Assembly: GCF_000520995.1 (NCBI RefSeq)
Contig: NZ_JACA01000036.1
Span: forward strand, 62,001 to 126,000
From: Aquimarina macrocephali JAMB N27
GTDB taxonomy: Bacteria > Bacteroidota > Bacteroidia > Flavobacteriales > Flavobacteriaceae
DNA length: 64,000 bases
Direction of reading: 5' to 3'
In this document: positions 9,203-18,387 of the stretch, in pieces
Numbering within the stretch: the first letter of the stretch is position 1
How the letters are laid out: each line of letters starts with the position of its first letter
Made by a program: the position numbers and the translations under genes
The notes under the pieces: generated by a model
Databases searched by the model: none
What the model saw: the letters and a program-made list of their open reading frames with translations, nothing else
What the model was told of the DNA's origin: nothing

Positions 9203-12200
9203 ATGCGTAAAATTATTGCTTTTTTTATTAAATATCACGTAGCGGTAAATGTGATTGTACTTGCATTTTTTGCATTTGGAGTTGTAGGAGCATTATCCCT
9301 AAAATCTTCCTTTTTTCCGCTAATTGATTCCAAAAACATCACTATAAATATTATATATCCAGGAGCTTCTCCATTAGAAGTAGAAGAAGGGATTGTACTT
9401 AAGATAGAGGATAACCTAAAAGGATTGGATGGAGTAGAACGTGTAACCTCAACTTCTAGAGAAAATAATGGAACTATAAATGTTGAAATCGAAAAAGGAA
9501 AGAACATCGATTTCATGCTGTTAGAAGTAAAAAATGCAGTAGATCGTGTACCTTCATTTCCAACGGGTATGGAACCTTTGGTAGTCGCAAAACAAGAAGC
9601 AATTCGACCGACCATCAATTTCTCTATAAGCGGAGATAATATACCATTGGTTACTCTCAAAGAGATTGCAAGACAGGTAGAAAATGATCTTCGTGGGATA
9701 GAAGGGATTTCCCAAATTTCTGTGAGTGGCTATCCTGCAGAAGAAATTGAGATCGCCATAAATGAAAAAAACCTATTAGCATATAATCTTAGTTTTAGTG
9801 AAGTAGCACAAGCAGTAAGTAGAGCCAATATTCTAACTACCGGTGGGACCATAAAAACAGACGCAGAAGAATATCTAATCAGAGCAAATAATCGTTCGTA
9901 TTATGGTAATGAGCTTTCTAACCTGATCGTACGTGCAGATGCTACGGGAAGTGTGATACGTCTTAAAGATGTAGCAGAGATACGTGATCGTTTTTCAGAA
10001 ACCGCTAATGCCACCTATTTTAATGGAGATTTGGCTGTTAATGTCGAAATCACAAGCACAAATACCGAAGACCTTATTTCTTCAGCAGAAAAAGCAAAAG
10101 AGTATATAGCAGAATTTAATGAGAAGTATAATAACGTACAACTTAATGTGATTAGTGACCGATCTATTACATTAGTACAGCGTACAGAACTTCTTACAGA
10201 AAATGCTATCATCGGAATGCTGCTGGTACTTGCTTTTTTATCCTTATTTCTCAATACACGCTTAGCATTTTGGGTTGCTTTTGGGCTTCCCATAGCCTTT
10301 TTGGGAATGTTTATTTTTGCAGGCTCATTTGGTGTGACTATAAATGTATTATCCCTTTTTGGGATGATCATCGTAATTGGGATTTTGGTAGATGATGGTA
10401 TTGTAATAGCAGAAAATATCTATCAACATTACGAAAAAGGAAAAACCCCGGTACAAGCTGCCATAGATGGTACTATGGAAGTAATACCACCCATTATTTC
10501 TGCTATTATTACTACGATACTTGCTTTTGGTATTTTCCTGTTTTTAGATGGTCGTATAGGAGAATTTTTTGGAGAAGTTTCTGTAGTTGTAATTCTCACA
10601 TTAACAGTTTCTCTAATCGAAGCTTTGATTATTCTACCGGCCCATTTGGCACATTCCAAAGCGCTTAAACCACAAGATTCAAAACCTAAAACAGGAATTG
10701 GACAACTATTTGCAAAATTACGGTATATCAATACGTTTGGAGATGCTATTATGCGATGGTTACGAGATAAAATTTATAGCCCGGCATTACGTTTTTCATT
10801 GCAAAATAAACTCTTTACGTTTTCGCTTTTTATTGTCCTTCTTTTTCTAACTATAGGTACCGTAGGAGGAGGAATCGTTCGAACTTCTTTTTTCCCTCAG
10901 ATAGCAAGTGATCGAATATCAATCAATCTGGCAATGCCTAACGGAACCAATGAAAAGATAACAGATAGTATCATTTCTTTGATAGCAGAAAAAGCCTGGG
11001 AAACTAATGAAGAGCTAACAGAACAGTATTTAAAAGGACCCGAATATGCGGGTAAGAAATTATTCAAAAATGTGATTACCAATATAGGCCCCGGGTCGTC
11101 TTCGGCTTCATTAGTTGTTAATTTACTACCAGGAGAAGAGCGTCCCGATGCGGTAGGGTCGGCTATGGTTACAGACCTTATTAGTAAAAAAATGGGAGAA
11201 GTAGCTGGTGTAGAAAGCCTTGTGTATGGTAGTGGAGGTAACTTTGGTGGAAGACCGGTTTCAGTTTCATTATTAGGGAATAATATAGCAGAGCTGAAAG
11301 CTGCTAAAGCAGAGTTAAAAGGTGCATTAGTTAATAATTCATTACTGAAGGATGTTACGGATAATGACCCTGCAGGAATTAAAGAGATTCGCATAGAATT
11401 AAAAGAAAATGCATATTTACTGGGGTTAAATCTTCGGGATATTATGACGCAGGTGCGTGCAGGATTTTTCGGAGTGCAGGCACAACGTTTTCAACGTGGG
11501 CAGGATGAAATTAGAGTTTGGGTTCGATATGATCGGAATAATCGTTCTTCGATATCTAATCTGGATGATATGCGTATTACTACAATTAGTGGAGAACGAG
11601 TACCACTTAACGAAATTGCAACGTATAGCATAGAAAGAGGTGATGTAGCAGTTAACCATCTCGAAGGACGTCGTGAAATACAGATTTCTGCAGATTTAAA
11701 AGATGCAGAAACTACCAGTGCAACAGATATATTACAAGAAATTCGTACGGTGACTATGCCAGAGATTATTTCTAAATATCCAACAGTAACACCATCATAT
11801 GAAGGACAAAATAGAGAAGCAGGTAAGCTTTTAGGGTCTTTAAGACCTGTGGGGCTTACCGTACTTGCATTGATTTATATAACCATTGCATTTACGTTTA
11901 GAAGCTATAGTCAACCATTATTACTCCTATTACTTATTCCATTAAGTTTACCAGCAGTGGCTTTAGGACATTGGGCACATAATTTTCCTATCAATATATT
12001 ATCCATGTTGGGTATTATTGCTCTTATAGGAATTATGGTTAATGATGGCTTGGTACTTATTGGTAAGTTTAATAGTAATCTTCGGGAGGGGTTGAGTTTT
12101 GATGAATCAATTTATCAGGCAGGAAGATCACGTTTTCGAGCTATTTTTCTTACCTCACTTACCACTATTGCCGGGTTAGCACCTTTATTATTAGAAAAAA

Positions 12201-12430
12201 GCAGGCAAGCGCAATTTTTAAAACCTATGGCTATTTCTATAGCCTATGGGATTGGTTTTGCGACCATATTAACCCTATTGCTGTTACCATTATTTTTATC
12301 GTTTAGTAACAATGTAAAAGTAAGAACCAAGTGGTTAGTTACCGGAAACAAGATTACCAAAGAAGAAGTAGAACGCGCCATTAAAGAACAAAAAGAAGAG
12401 AATGAAGAGCATCATGAATTGCAAGGGTAG
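9203..12430 (+). CDS. RND family efflux pump permease (AcrB/MdtB-like)
   Basis: About 1,075 residues, normal for RND pumps. The twelve-TM pattern is visible: TM1 near residues 10-30, a large periplasmic loop, a TM bundle with VIGILVDDGIVIAENIYQHYEKG (the acidic pair of the proton relay), a second loop, and the C-terminal bundle with GIMVNDGLVLIGKFN, where ND replaces the usual pair. ATG at 9203 was chosen; an in-frame GTG at 9200 overlaps the previous stop by one base and is possible. Inner membrane; exported substrate unknown. Co-transcribed with the adaptor and the TolC gene. Confidence 0.93.
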   Translation: MRKIIAFFIKYHVAVNVIVLAFFAFGVVGALSLKSSFFPLIDSKNITINIIYPGASPLEVEEGIVLKIEDNLKGLDGVERVTSTSRENNGTINVEIEKGKNIDFMLLEVKNAVDRVPSFPTGMEPLVVAKQEAIRPTINFSISGDNIPLVTLKEIARQVENDLRGIEGISQISVSGYPAEEIEIAINEKNLLAYNLSFSEVAQAVSRANILTTGGTIKTDAEEYLIRANNRSYYGNELSNLIVRADATGSVIRLKDVAEIRDRFSETANATYFNGDLAVNVEITSTNTEDLISSAEKAKEYIAEFNEKYNNVQLNVISDRSITLVQRTELLTENAIIGMLLVLAFLSLFLNTRLAFWVAFGLPIAFLGMFIFAGSFGVTINVLSLFGMIIVIGILVDDGIVIAENIYQHYEKGKTPVQAAIDGTMEVIPPIISAIITTILAFGIFLFLDGRIGEFFGEVSVVVILTLTVSLIEALIILPAHLAHSKALKPQDSKPKTGIGQLFAKLRYINTFGDAIMRWLRDKIYSPALRFSLQNKLFTFSLFIVLLFLTIGTVGGGIVRTSFFPQIASDRISINLAMPNGTNEKITDSIISLIAEKAWETNEELTEQYLKGPEYAGKKLFKNVITNIGPGSSSASLVVNLLPGEERPDAVGSAMVTDLISKKMGEVAGVESLVYGSGGNFGGRPVSVSLLGNNIAELKAAKAELKGALVNNSLLKDVTDNDPAGIKEIRIELKENAYLLGLNLRDIMTQVRAGFFGVQAQRFQRGQDEIRVWVRYDRNNRSSISNLDDMRITTISGERVPLNEIATYSIERGDVAVNHLEGRREIQISADLKDAETTSATDILQEIRTVTMPEIISKYPTVTPSYEGQNREAGKLLGSLRPVGLTVLALIYITIAFTFRSYSQPLLLLLLIPLSLPAVALGHWAHNFPINILSMLGIIALIGIMVNDGLVLIGKFNSNLREGLSFDESIYQAGRSRFRAIFLTSLTTIAGLAPLLLEKSRQAQFLKPMAISIAYGIGFATILTLLLLPLFLSFSNNVKVRTKWLVTGNKITKEEVERAIKEQKEENEEHHELQG

Positions 12431-13772
12431 TAGCATACTAAAATTAGTGTTCTTTCTGTTTTTGATTTCTGGAAATGTAATCAGTCAGCAATTAACAAAG
12501 CAGGAAGCAATACGACTTACCTTAGAAAATAACTTTGGAATATTAATCGCTACCAATAACATAGCTGTAGCAAAAAACAATAAAGGAGTTCTTAATTCTG
12601 GATATCTACCTACGTTAACCGGTAATGCCGGAGCGAATTATCAATCTGCCAATAGCACAACATCTTTTGGAGGAGCGATAAACCCCAATACGGGAGAGCC
12701 TCGTTCTGATATTGAAATTGAAGATGCAGAAACGCAACGGTATAATGCAGGGTTAAATCTTAATTATACGTTATTTGATGGTTTGGGGCGGTTTTATAAT
12801 TATAAGAGATTAAAAGAGCAATATAATCTTACAGAATTACAGGCGAGGGAGACTATAGAAACTACGATTTTGCAATTATTCTCTGTATATTATGAAGTAG
12901 CCAGGTTGTCTGAAAATAAAGAGATTCTTGAAGAAACACTTCGTATTTCGAAAGAACGTATTTTAAGATCTAATTACCAGTTTGAGTACGGTCAGAATAC
13001 AAAACTTAATGTGCTTAATGCAGAAGTTGATGTCGCTAATGATAGTATTAATTTACTAAATACAAGGCAACAATTAATAAATACAAAAAGAGATCTGAAT
13101 GTAATTTTGGATAATGACTTAACATATGAATTTGAGGTGGATACCATTATAAAATTTATCCCAAAACTTGAGTTAGAGGAGTATCTATCAAAATCGACAG
13201 AAAATAACATAACGCTTTTACAAAATGAAAGTAATATTCGAATTAGCGATTATGATATCAAAGTAAGTAAATCTGGATATTTACCTAGCATAGGATTAAC
13301 AGGATCATATGGCTGGAATGAAAATCGAAATCCGCCTTCAGCATTCTTTCCTGGTAATGTTTCAGATACCTACACACTAGGGGCGGGAGTAAGCCTTACC
13401 TGGAACCTCTTTGATGGAGGCAATACGATTACAAGAGTAAAAAATGCTAAAATAGCGTTGGATAACCAGGAAATTATAAAAAGTCAGATAGAGAAAGAGG
13501 TAAAAAGAGATATCGCTAATGCGTTAGGAAATTATGAGAACCGTTTGAGTGTGTTTAAGATTCAGCAGCAGAATGTAATCACGAATCAAAATAATTTTGA
13601 GCGTTCGCAAGAACGTTTTAAACTAGGTCAAATAACTTCTATAGAGTTCAGGCAGGCACAGATCAACCTGATTTTGGCAGAAACCAATAAGAATTCGGCA
13701 AAATACGATGCTAAAATTGCAGAACTTCAGCTATTACAGTTAACAGGGCAGTTGTTGAATATAGAATTCTAA
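12402..13772 (+). CDS. TolC-family outer-membrane efflux protein
   Basis: 456 residues with a signal peptide (SSILKLVFFLFLISGNVIS). Two repeated halves of the OEP fold are visible: LTLENNFGILIATNNI ... YNAGLNLNYTLFDGLGR and later SGYLPSIGLTGSYGW ... GAGVSLTWNLFDGG, plus long coiled-coil stretches. It forms the outer-membrane channel of the tripartite pump. Its start lies inside the 3' end of the pump gene (29-nt overlap; a second ATG at 12414 also overlaps), implying translational coupling. Confidence 0.93.
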   Translation: MKSIMNCKGSSILKLVFFLFLISGNVISQQLTKQEAIRLTLENNFGILIATNNIAVAKNNKGVLNSGYLPTLTGNAGANYQSANSTTSFGGAINPNTGEPRSDIEIEDAETQRYNAGLNLNYTLFDGLGRFYNYKRLKEQYNLTELQARETIETTILQLFSVYYEVARLSENKEILEETLRISKERILRSNYQFEYGQNTKLNVLNAEVDVANDSINLLNTRQQLINTKRDLNVILDNDLTYEFEVDTIIKFIPKLELEEYLSKSTENNITLLQNESNIRISDYDIKVSKSGYLPSIGLTGSYGWNENRNPPSAFFPGNVSDTYTLGAGVSLTWNLFDGGNTITRVKNAKIALDNQEIIKSQIEKEVKRDIANALGNYENRLSVFKIQQQNVITNQNNFERSQERFKLGQITSIEFRQAQINLILAETNKNSAKYDAKIAELQLLQLTGQLLNIEF

Positions 13773-13899
13773 GGAATAGAATACCAGTCTAGATAAATTT
13801 TATAGAATATCAAGGTGTCACTTTGAGTGATTTTTAAAGAAAATTATTAAAATCAAACTCTTGATCATATAAAAGAATAAGAGGTGTTATATTTAGTTT

Positions 13900-14082
13900 A
13901 TGTTCGAATACCATTTTCAATGTCCATATTGCTGGGAGGAAATATCGATGCTTTTGGATCCTTCTGTACCGTATCAGGTATATGTTGAAGACTGTGAAGT
14001 ATGTTGTAACCCTATTGAATTGCATCCACGATTTGAGAACCGAGAATTGGTATCTTTTGAAATATTGAATATCGAACAATGA
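13900..14082 (+). CDS. CPXCG-motif cysteine-rich zinc protein
   Basis: 60 residues. Cys pairs CPYC (about 8-11) and CEVCC (about 32-36) with the family's spacing predict a single zinc ribbon; conserved segments are FQCPYC and YVEDCEVCCNPIEL. The family is widespread in bacteria with unknown function. Stand-alone gene; no terminator visible behind it. Confidence 0.85.
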   Translation: MFEYHFQCPYCWEEISMLLDPSVPYQVYVEDCEVCCNPIELHPRFENRELVSFEILNIEQ

Positions 14083-14142
14083 TAATAAATAGCTTATTAC
14101 AAGAGTGTTATGATATTTTATATTTTTTTAATAAAAATAGTG

Positions 14143-14172
14143 TTGTTTAAATTAAAAATGATTGTATATTTG
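14143..14172 (+). promoter_or_regulatory. Bacteroidota-type promoter of tRNA-fMet
   Basis: TTG at 14143-14145, a 19-nt spacer and TATATTTG at 14165-14172 match the Bacteroidota housekeeping consensus (TTG / TAnnTTTG). The tRNA begins about 97 nt downstream. Confidence 0.7.
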
Positions 14173-14268
14173 CACTCCGATTACAAGATGAGATATGAAC
14201 AGGATATAATCGGCAGTTCTTATAAAAGAAAATTTACAAATCAGGTTTCTGATTTACATAATATACAT

Positions 14269-14341
14269 CGCGGGATAGAGCAGTAGGCAGCTCGTCGGGC
14301 TCATAACCCGAAGGTCACAGGTTCGAGTCCTGTTCCCGCTA
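14269..14341 (+). tRNA. Initiator tRNA-fMet (anticodon CAT)
   Basis: A 73-nt cloverleaf without encoded CCA. Acceptor CGCGGGA/TCCCGCT leaves the first pair (C with T) unpaired, as expected of initiator tRNAs; the anticodon stem TCGGG/CCCGA has the three G-C pairs typical of initiators; anticodon CAT at 14302-14304; T arm ACAGG-TTCGAGT-CCTGT. Accessory DNA begins just downstream, so its 3' end is a possible attachment site, but no second copy of the 3' end is seen in the window. Confidence 0.96.
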
Positions 14342-14352
14342 CTAGCAATGAT

Positions 14353-14384
14353 AAGGGTTTCAAGAAATTGAAGCCCTTTTTTTA
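14353..14384 (+). terminator. Terminator after tRNA-fMet
   Basis: Stem AAGGGTTTCAA/TTGAAGCCCTT (one G-T pair), loop GAAA, followed by a run of seven T. Ends the tRNA transcript; the last recognisably core feature before accessory DNA. Confidence 0.88.
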
Positions 14385-14552
14385 TTGCCTTCCTAAAACA
14401 TACCTAAAACAAAAGATAGTTTTGCTCGATGTGTTCTTCATTTTTCCCCTGTCAATTTAGAAAGGTATTTGTTGCTTTATTATTTGTTCAGTATTTTATC
14501 TTTGATGTAGGGTATTTTAGATATTTAGACTTTTTATAAGTTAAAGCAATGA

Positions 14553-15626
14553 TTAAATTCCTTCAATATTCCATTTTTCATTGAAATAAATATTTATTGC
14601 ATCGGCTTTAGGTTTAATCGGTGTCAGTTTACTAATAATAATGTTGTATGCCCATTCTCTGTTGTCCATTTTTATATCTTCTACAGTACTGTATCTCAAA
14701 TCTATTTCTGTAATTAAATTATTAATTTCTACCCCTATAATTGTTAAATTATTTTCTATTGTATATAGATATTCACCTAATAGACATTTTGTTTCTTTAG
14801 TCATGAAAGGAGAGGAGTTTAATTGTGATAATTCAGTATAATGCTGAACATAATCATTTGATATGTATATATAAGTTAATCGGATAAAGTTGGGATCCTC
14901 TTTACGCATTTTAACTTTATATCCAGCCTTGGGTATAACTTCTCCATCTGGTAAATCATTACCAATTAATGGAATGTTATCAAGAGTCCAAAAATATACT
15001 TTTTCACCAAATGCAGATATATCTGGTTTATCAGTTTCGAACTTGTAATGAAAAAAATCATCAATTAAAAAATTTAAATTTTTTTCTATGATCTCGGTGT
15101 ATCCCAGCCTATGTATAAATTCAATTTCGGAAGGAGCGTTAATCAATTCACTTATTCGATTAAATTTAATTAATTGTTCACCGAACAGTTTTTCTTTACC
15201 TATTTTTTCTTCTTGGTGTTTTGATAGCTGGGTCATCATATTTGACACCATTTCGCTCGTTTTCTTATTTTTATAGCGTTCTTTGAAGTAATCTATAATA
15301 TAGATACCTAGAATAAGAGTTAAAAGTAAAATTCCTAATGTAATAGTGATTTTAAAATATATTTTTAATTTCTGAATTCTTTGTGAAATAATTTCTTGTG
15401 CAATCTTAAATCTTTGTGTTTTGGTTAACCCAAGTGTGTTTAATTGATTTTGAAGATGTATGCCGAACACTTCTGATTCTAAGATATTTGATCTTTCTTT
15501 ACTTGGAATACTAGCAATTTTTTTGTTTTTTGCCTTTAACTTAATTTGATAAGCTTTAAGAATAACAGCGATAATAAATGCTACCAAAGCAATGGGCGTA
15601 GTTATATCTTGAATTGTACTCCACAT
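14553..15626 (-). CDS. Two-TM membrane protein of unknown function
   Basis: 357 residues. Two membrane segments (about 8-25 and 93-113) separated by a basic, helical stretch; the C-terminal two thirds is soluble and mixed alpha/beta with no motif recognised. First gene past the tRNA, transcribed toward it, with a hairpin-rich non-coding stretch behind its start. AT-rich codon use like the host. Possibly cargo of the mobile element; function not assigned. Confidence 0.7.
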   Translation of the reverse strand: MWSTIQDITTPIALVAFIIAVILKAYQIKLKAKNKKIASIPSKERSNILESEVFGIHLQNQLNTLGLTKTQRFKIAQEIISQRIQKLKIYFKITITLGILLLTLILGIYIIDYFKERYKNKKTSEMVSNMMTQLSKHQEEKIGKEKLFGEQLIKFNRISELINAPSEIEFIHRLGYTEIIEKNLNFLIDDFFHYKFETDKPDISAFGEKVYFWTLDNIPLIGNDLPDGEVIPKAGYKVKMRKEDPNFIRLTYIYISNDYVQHYTELSQLNSSPFMTKETKCLLGEYLYTIENNLTIIGVEINNLITEIDLRYSTVEDIKMDNREWAYNIIISKLTPIKPKADAINIYFNEKWNIEGI

Positions 15627-15992
15627 AATTAATGGTTTAGATTTTCAATATCATTACTATATTTAAACTTTATATGAAAAAAAATCCCTCAGGACAAAAT
15701 GTTGCACTTGAGGGGTTGTGTTTATAACATAAATATAACAAATTAAATCGTAATTTTTTCCTATGATTTCACATTCTCCGATTTCGTTTTTAAGAGCAGT
15801 GATTATATATAATTACATACTAAGATAGGGCTGGGATAAAGCCTCTACGGCACGTCTTTTTAAAAAAGCGGTATACCTAAAGGCAGCCTTCCGACCTTTT
15901 TAAAAATGATGCGCCTGCGCGCCCCGTATTTGTTTTTCCCTTTTCGCCCAAAACTCTGCATGCAATTAATAAACACCTTAAAAATAGAAATC

Positions 15993-16247
15993 ATGGAAAA
16001 TGCAAAGAAAATCATTATCGGAAAAAACCTTAAAGCTTCAGAAAAATTTGGAAACTCTTTAGTAGAAGGTGCAATATGCCTCGACAGTTTAAAAGATGAA
16101 AATATTAAGAAATTCACTTATGAATATGATGGTAAAACTTATCTGAATATCAAAGTCGTGGAACGTAGAGAACCTTCAAAATTTGGTAAAACACACTACA
16201 TCGAAATAGATCAGTTTGTACCACAATCACGAGAAGAGGCTGAATAA
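15993..16247 (+). CDS. Small element-borne protein of unknown function
   Basis: 84 residues, start MENAKKIIIGKNL. An upstream in-frame extension to 15906 exists but has low-complexity, GC-shifted sequence and no leader; the ATG at 15993 follows an A-rich leader of Bacteroidota type. The protein is basic, mainly beta, with no TM. It carries its own terminator, as do the next two genes on this strand. Function unknown; the neighbourhood suggests a mobile-element accessory gene. Confidence 0.7.
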   Translation: MENAKKIIIGKNLKASEKFGNSLVEGAICLDSLKDENIKKFTYEYDGKTYLNIKVVERREPSKFGKTHYIEIDQFVPQSREEAE

Positions 16248-16270
16248 GCTTTCTTTCCTTAAAGATCAAT

Positions 16271-16301
16271 CCTCTCATCACTATTGGTGAGGGGATTTTT
16301 T
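16271..16301 (+). terminator. Intrinsic terminator of the 84-aa gene
   Basis: Stem CCTCTCATCA/TGGTGAGGGG with two G-T pairs, then A and a T run, then ATG TC. One of three near-identical terminators in this segment. Confidence 0.82.
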
Positions 16302-16498
16302 ATGTCTCCTTTAATTATTCGCATCACATATGACCCATTCACAGATTTAAAAAAGTGGCTTTGTTTTTTTAACGGCAAATCTAAAACCAAAAATCCAAAT
16401 GCAATTTCACTTCCCTCATTGCGTCATTGGATTCTTTGATTTTGCTGCACATGGCATGAAAAAACAAAACCACATATTAATTTTTAAATCTAAATGTC

Positions 16499-16984
16499 AT
16501 GACTATTTACGATGCAGCAAAAATCCTTGGATTAACAGGTGAGATCACCCCTAAAACAACCAAACAGGCTTTTAGAGAAGCCTCTAAGAAATATCATCCA
16601 GATGTTAACCCTGCTGGTGAGGATATGATGAAAATTATCAATGAAGCTTATGAGGTTCTAAAAGACTATCAAGGTCAAACCAAAGACCAACAAACTGATT
16701 ACGGTGATACATTGAACGAAGCTTTAAACAGTATCATAAATCTTTCAGGTCTGGTCATTGAAATCTGTGGCTCATGGATCTGGATCACTGGAAATACCAA
16801 AGATCATAAAACAGCGTTAAAAGAGGCTGGTTTTAAATGGGCATTTAAGAAACGTGCATGGTATTTCAGACCAGAAGATTATCGAAGCAAATCAAAAGGC
16901 TCAAAATCACTTGATGAGATCCGTAGCAAATATGGTTCACACTCTCCTCAACAACCTCACAACAGACTTAAAGGAGGGCGCTAA
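16499..16984 (+). CDS. J-domain protein, element type (copy 1)
   Basis: 161 residues. The N-terminal ~60 residues form a J domain with the HPD tripeptide at 33-35 (KKYHPDVN) and a helix IV-like NEAYEVLKDYQ. The C-terminal half (WIWITGNTKDHKTALKEAGFKW ... WYFRPEDYRSKSKGSKSL) is a small domain that travels with J domains on mobile elements. Such proteins would recruit Hsp70 (DnaK); the client is unknown, perhaps a replication or transfer protein. Leader is A/T-rich without Shine-Dalgarno. A paralogue of identical length lies at 18931-19416. Confidence 0.85.
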   Translation: MTIYDAAKILGLTGEITPKTTKQAFREASKKYHPDVNPAGEDMMKIINEAYEVLKDYQGQTKDQQTDYGDTLNEALNSIINLSGLVIEICGSWIWITGNTKDHKTALKEAGFKWAFKKRAWYFRPEDYRSKSKGSKSLDEIRSKYGSHSPQQPHNRLKGGR

Positions 16985-17005
16985 ATATAGCCCTTACTTT
17001 ATAAG

Positions 17006-17032
17006 CCTTCATCATTAGATGAGGGTTTTTTT
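17006..17032 (+). terminator. Intrinsic terminator of J-domain copy 1
   Basis: Stem CCTTCATC/GATGAGGG (one G-T pair), loop ATTA, then seven T and ATGCTC. Confidence 0.8.
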
Positions 17033-17429
17033 ATGCTCGTTAATAATGGTATTTACATTGAGCTAGAGGTGTCAGTTACCTTGTAAACTAAACGATGTTC
17101 CTTATCGATTGCCTCTATCTGTGTTTTTAATTCCAGTTTGAAGCTGTCACCCTTTCATTGTTTTAAGCATCATATTTAGAGTTAATGTCTCGACTTGGCT
17201 TTGGCAATCTCTCTACTCTTATGCAAATATAGTCGCTAGATTTCCAAAAGGAGGATGCAAGACCAAGCCCTTCGGGGACACGAACATTTTTTGAGAAAAA
17301 CAAAAAATAACCGCTGCCATCTTGCCCGTCATGCTTCGCGCCAATTATTGCACCGCTTTCGAGATCACAAAAGCCAAATGGATCGAAAAAGCATTTAAAA
17401 TAAATGTTTAATCTTAAATATTAGAAATT
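17033..17429. other. Non-coding stretch before the 132-aa gene
   Basis: About 400 nt with no credible gene on either strand. It is locally less AT-rich than its surroundings (around 17240-17370) and includes a purine-rich AAAAGGAGGATG at about 17245. It may carry the promoter and leader of the next gene; no specific site could be supported. Confidence 0.5.
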
Positions 17430-17828
17430 ATGGCAGGAACAGCAAAACAAAATGGAGTAGAAAAAAAGACTCCAGCAGCGAACACAAAAAATGGTGCAAC
17501 AACAAAAACAACACCACCAGTGAAAAAGCTTGCACAGGAAGCAATTGATGTAAAAGTCACTAAATCCTTAGAAGAGCGCATTACCAACTTTGAAAAGCTC
17601 AAAGGGTTAGCAAATCAAAGAGAGAGATTAACGACCACATTGAATGATCTAAACAAGTTTAAATTCAATAACGGCGATAGTTGTGTATTTTCAATTAAAG
17701 ATGAAAATTACAAAGAGTTCAAAACATCTAATAATAATTTAATCCAGATTGTTACCGATGTTCTTCAGGAGACATTAACATCCCGAAAAACAGAGATTGA
17801 AAATGAAATTCTAAACTTTGATCTTTAA
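17430..17828 (+). CDS. Bacteroidota mobile-element protein, unknown function
   Basis: 132 residues. A low-complexity, Ala/Thr/Lys-rich N-terminus (first ~35 residues) precedes a helical core (LEERITNFEKLKGLANQRERL ... NLIQIVTDVLQETLTSRKTEIENEIL). Proteins of this plan (disordered basic head, ERI...LK...R...L core, EFKTSN motif, helical end) recur next to mobile-element genes in Flavobacteriia, as I recall, with no known function. No TM. Own terminator follows. Confidence 0.75.
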   Translation: MAGTAKQNGVEKKTPAANTKNGATTKTTPPVKKLAQEAIDVKVTKSLEERITNFEKLKGLANQRERLTTTLNDLNKFKFNNGDSCVFSIKDENYKEFKTSNNNLIQIVTDVLQETLTSRKTEIENEILNFDL

Positions 17829-17846
17829 AAATCTTTTTCTCAATAA

Positions 17847-17877
17847 TCCTCTCACTTCACTGTGAGGGGATTTTTTT
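17847..17877 (+). terminator. Intrinsic terminator of the 132-aa gene
   Basis: Stem TCCTCTCAC/GTGAGGGGA (one G-T pair), loop TTCACT, then seven T and ATGCTC; same architecture as those at 16271 and 17006. Confidence 0.85.
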
Positions 17878-18120
17878 ATGCTCTCTTGGCAAAAAAATAG
17901 CCCCATCGGATCATCCTGTGGGGATTTAAGACAATGGGGCTTGGTGCGAACACCTATCTTTTTTAAGATGTACATAGATGTATAGAATAATAGAGGGGTG
18001 TTCAAGTGTGAAATTACAGCATTCTTACCTCATTCATCCTTCACAAAATTACACTAAGTCAAAGCGAGTTTGTCTTATCTTAAATCTTTGCTCGGTTCAT
18101 GTCGTTAAGAGCTGCTTTTC

Positions 18121-18387
18121 TTATTTTTTGATTTTACTCTGCACGCTCAGGACGGCTCTTTGTGTTTTCCCATCTTTAAAATCATTAAGAGCAGAAACTA
18201 TAATGCCAGGATCAACGCTCAGTACTTTTGATATCTTCAGGAGGTTAAAAAGAGTGGTGTCATAAACGCCTTGCTCAATTTTACTAATTGTCGATAAACC
18301 TAGTCTTGAGTTTTCGGCTAAATCCTCTTGTGTCATGTCCTGCTTATTACGAAGATATTTTATAATATCTCCAAGCTCAGTTTTCAT
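18121..18387 (-). CDS. XRE-family transcriptional regulator
   Basis: 88 residues from the ATG at 18387 (MKTELGDIIKYLRNK); a longer frame to 18441 exists but lacks a better leader. The HTH_3 core covers residues about 5-62: MTQEDLAENSRLGLSTISKIEQGVYDT is the helix-turn-helix. The tail is basic. Single-domain Cro/CI-like regulators of this size control element maintenance or transfer genes; the target is unknown. It faces the genes of the segment divergently from those at 18931 onward. Confidence 0.85.
   Translation of the reverse strand: MKTELGDIIKYLRNKQDMTQEDLAENSRLGLSTISKIEQGVYDTTLFNLLKISKVLSVDPGIIVSALNDFKDGKTQRAVLSVQSKIKK

Noticed and set aside
9235..11394. Several long leftward frames opposite the RND pump gene
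   Set aside because: The pump gene has continuous domain evidence; the opposite frames show no domains.
15906..15992. An N-terminal extension of the 84-aa gene
   Set aside because: The extension is basic, cysteine-poor and lies in a hairpin-prone, compositionally odd stretch; the later ATG has the better leader.
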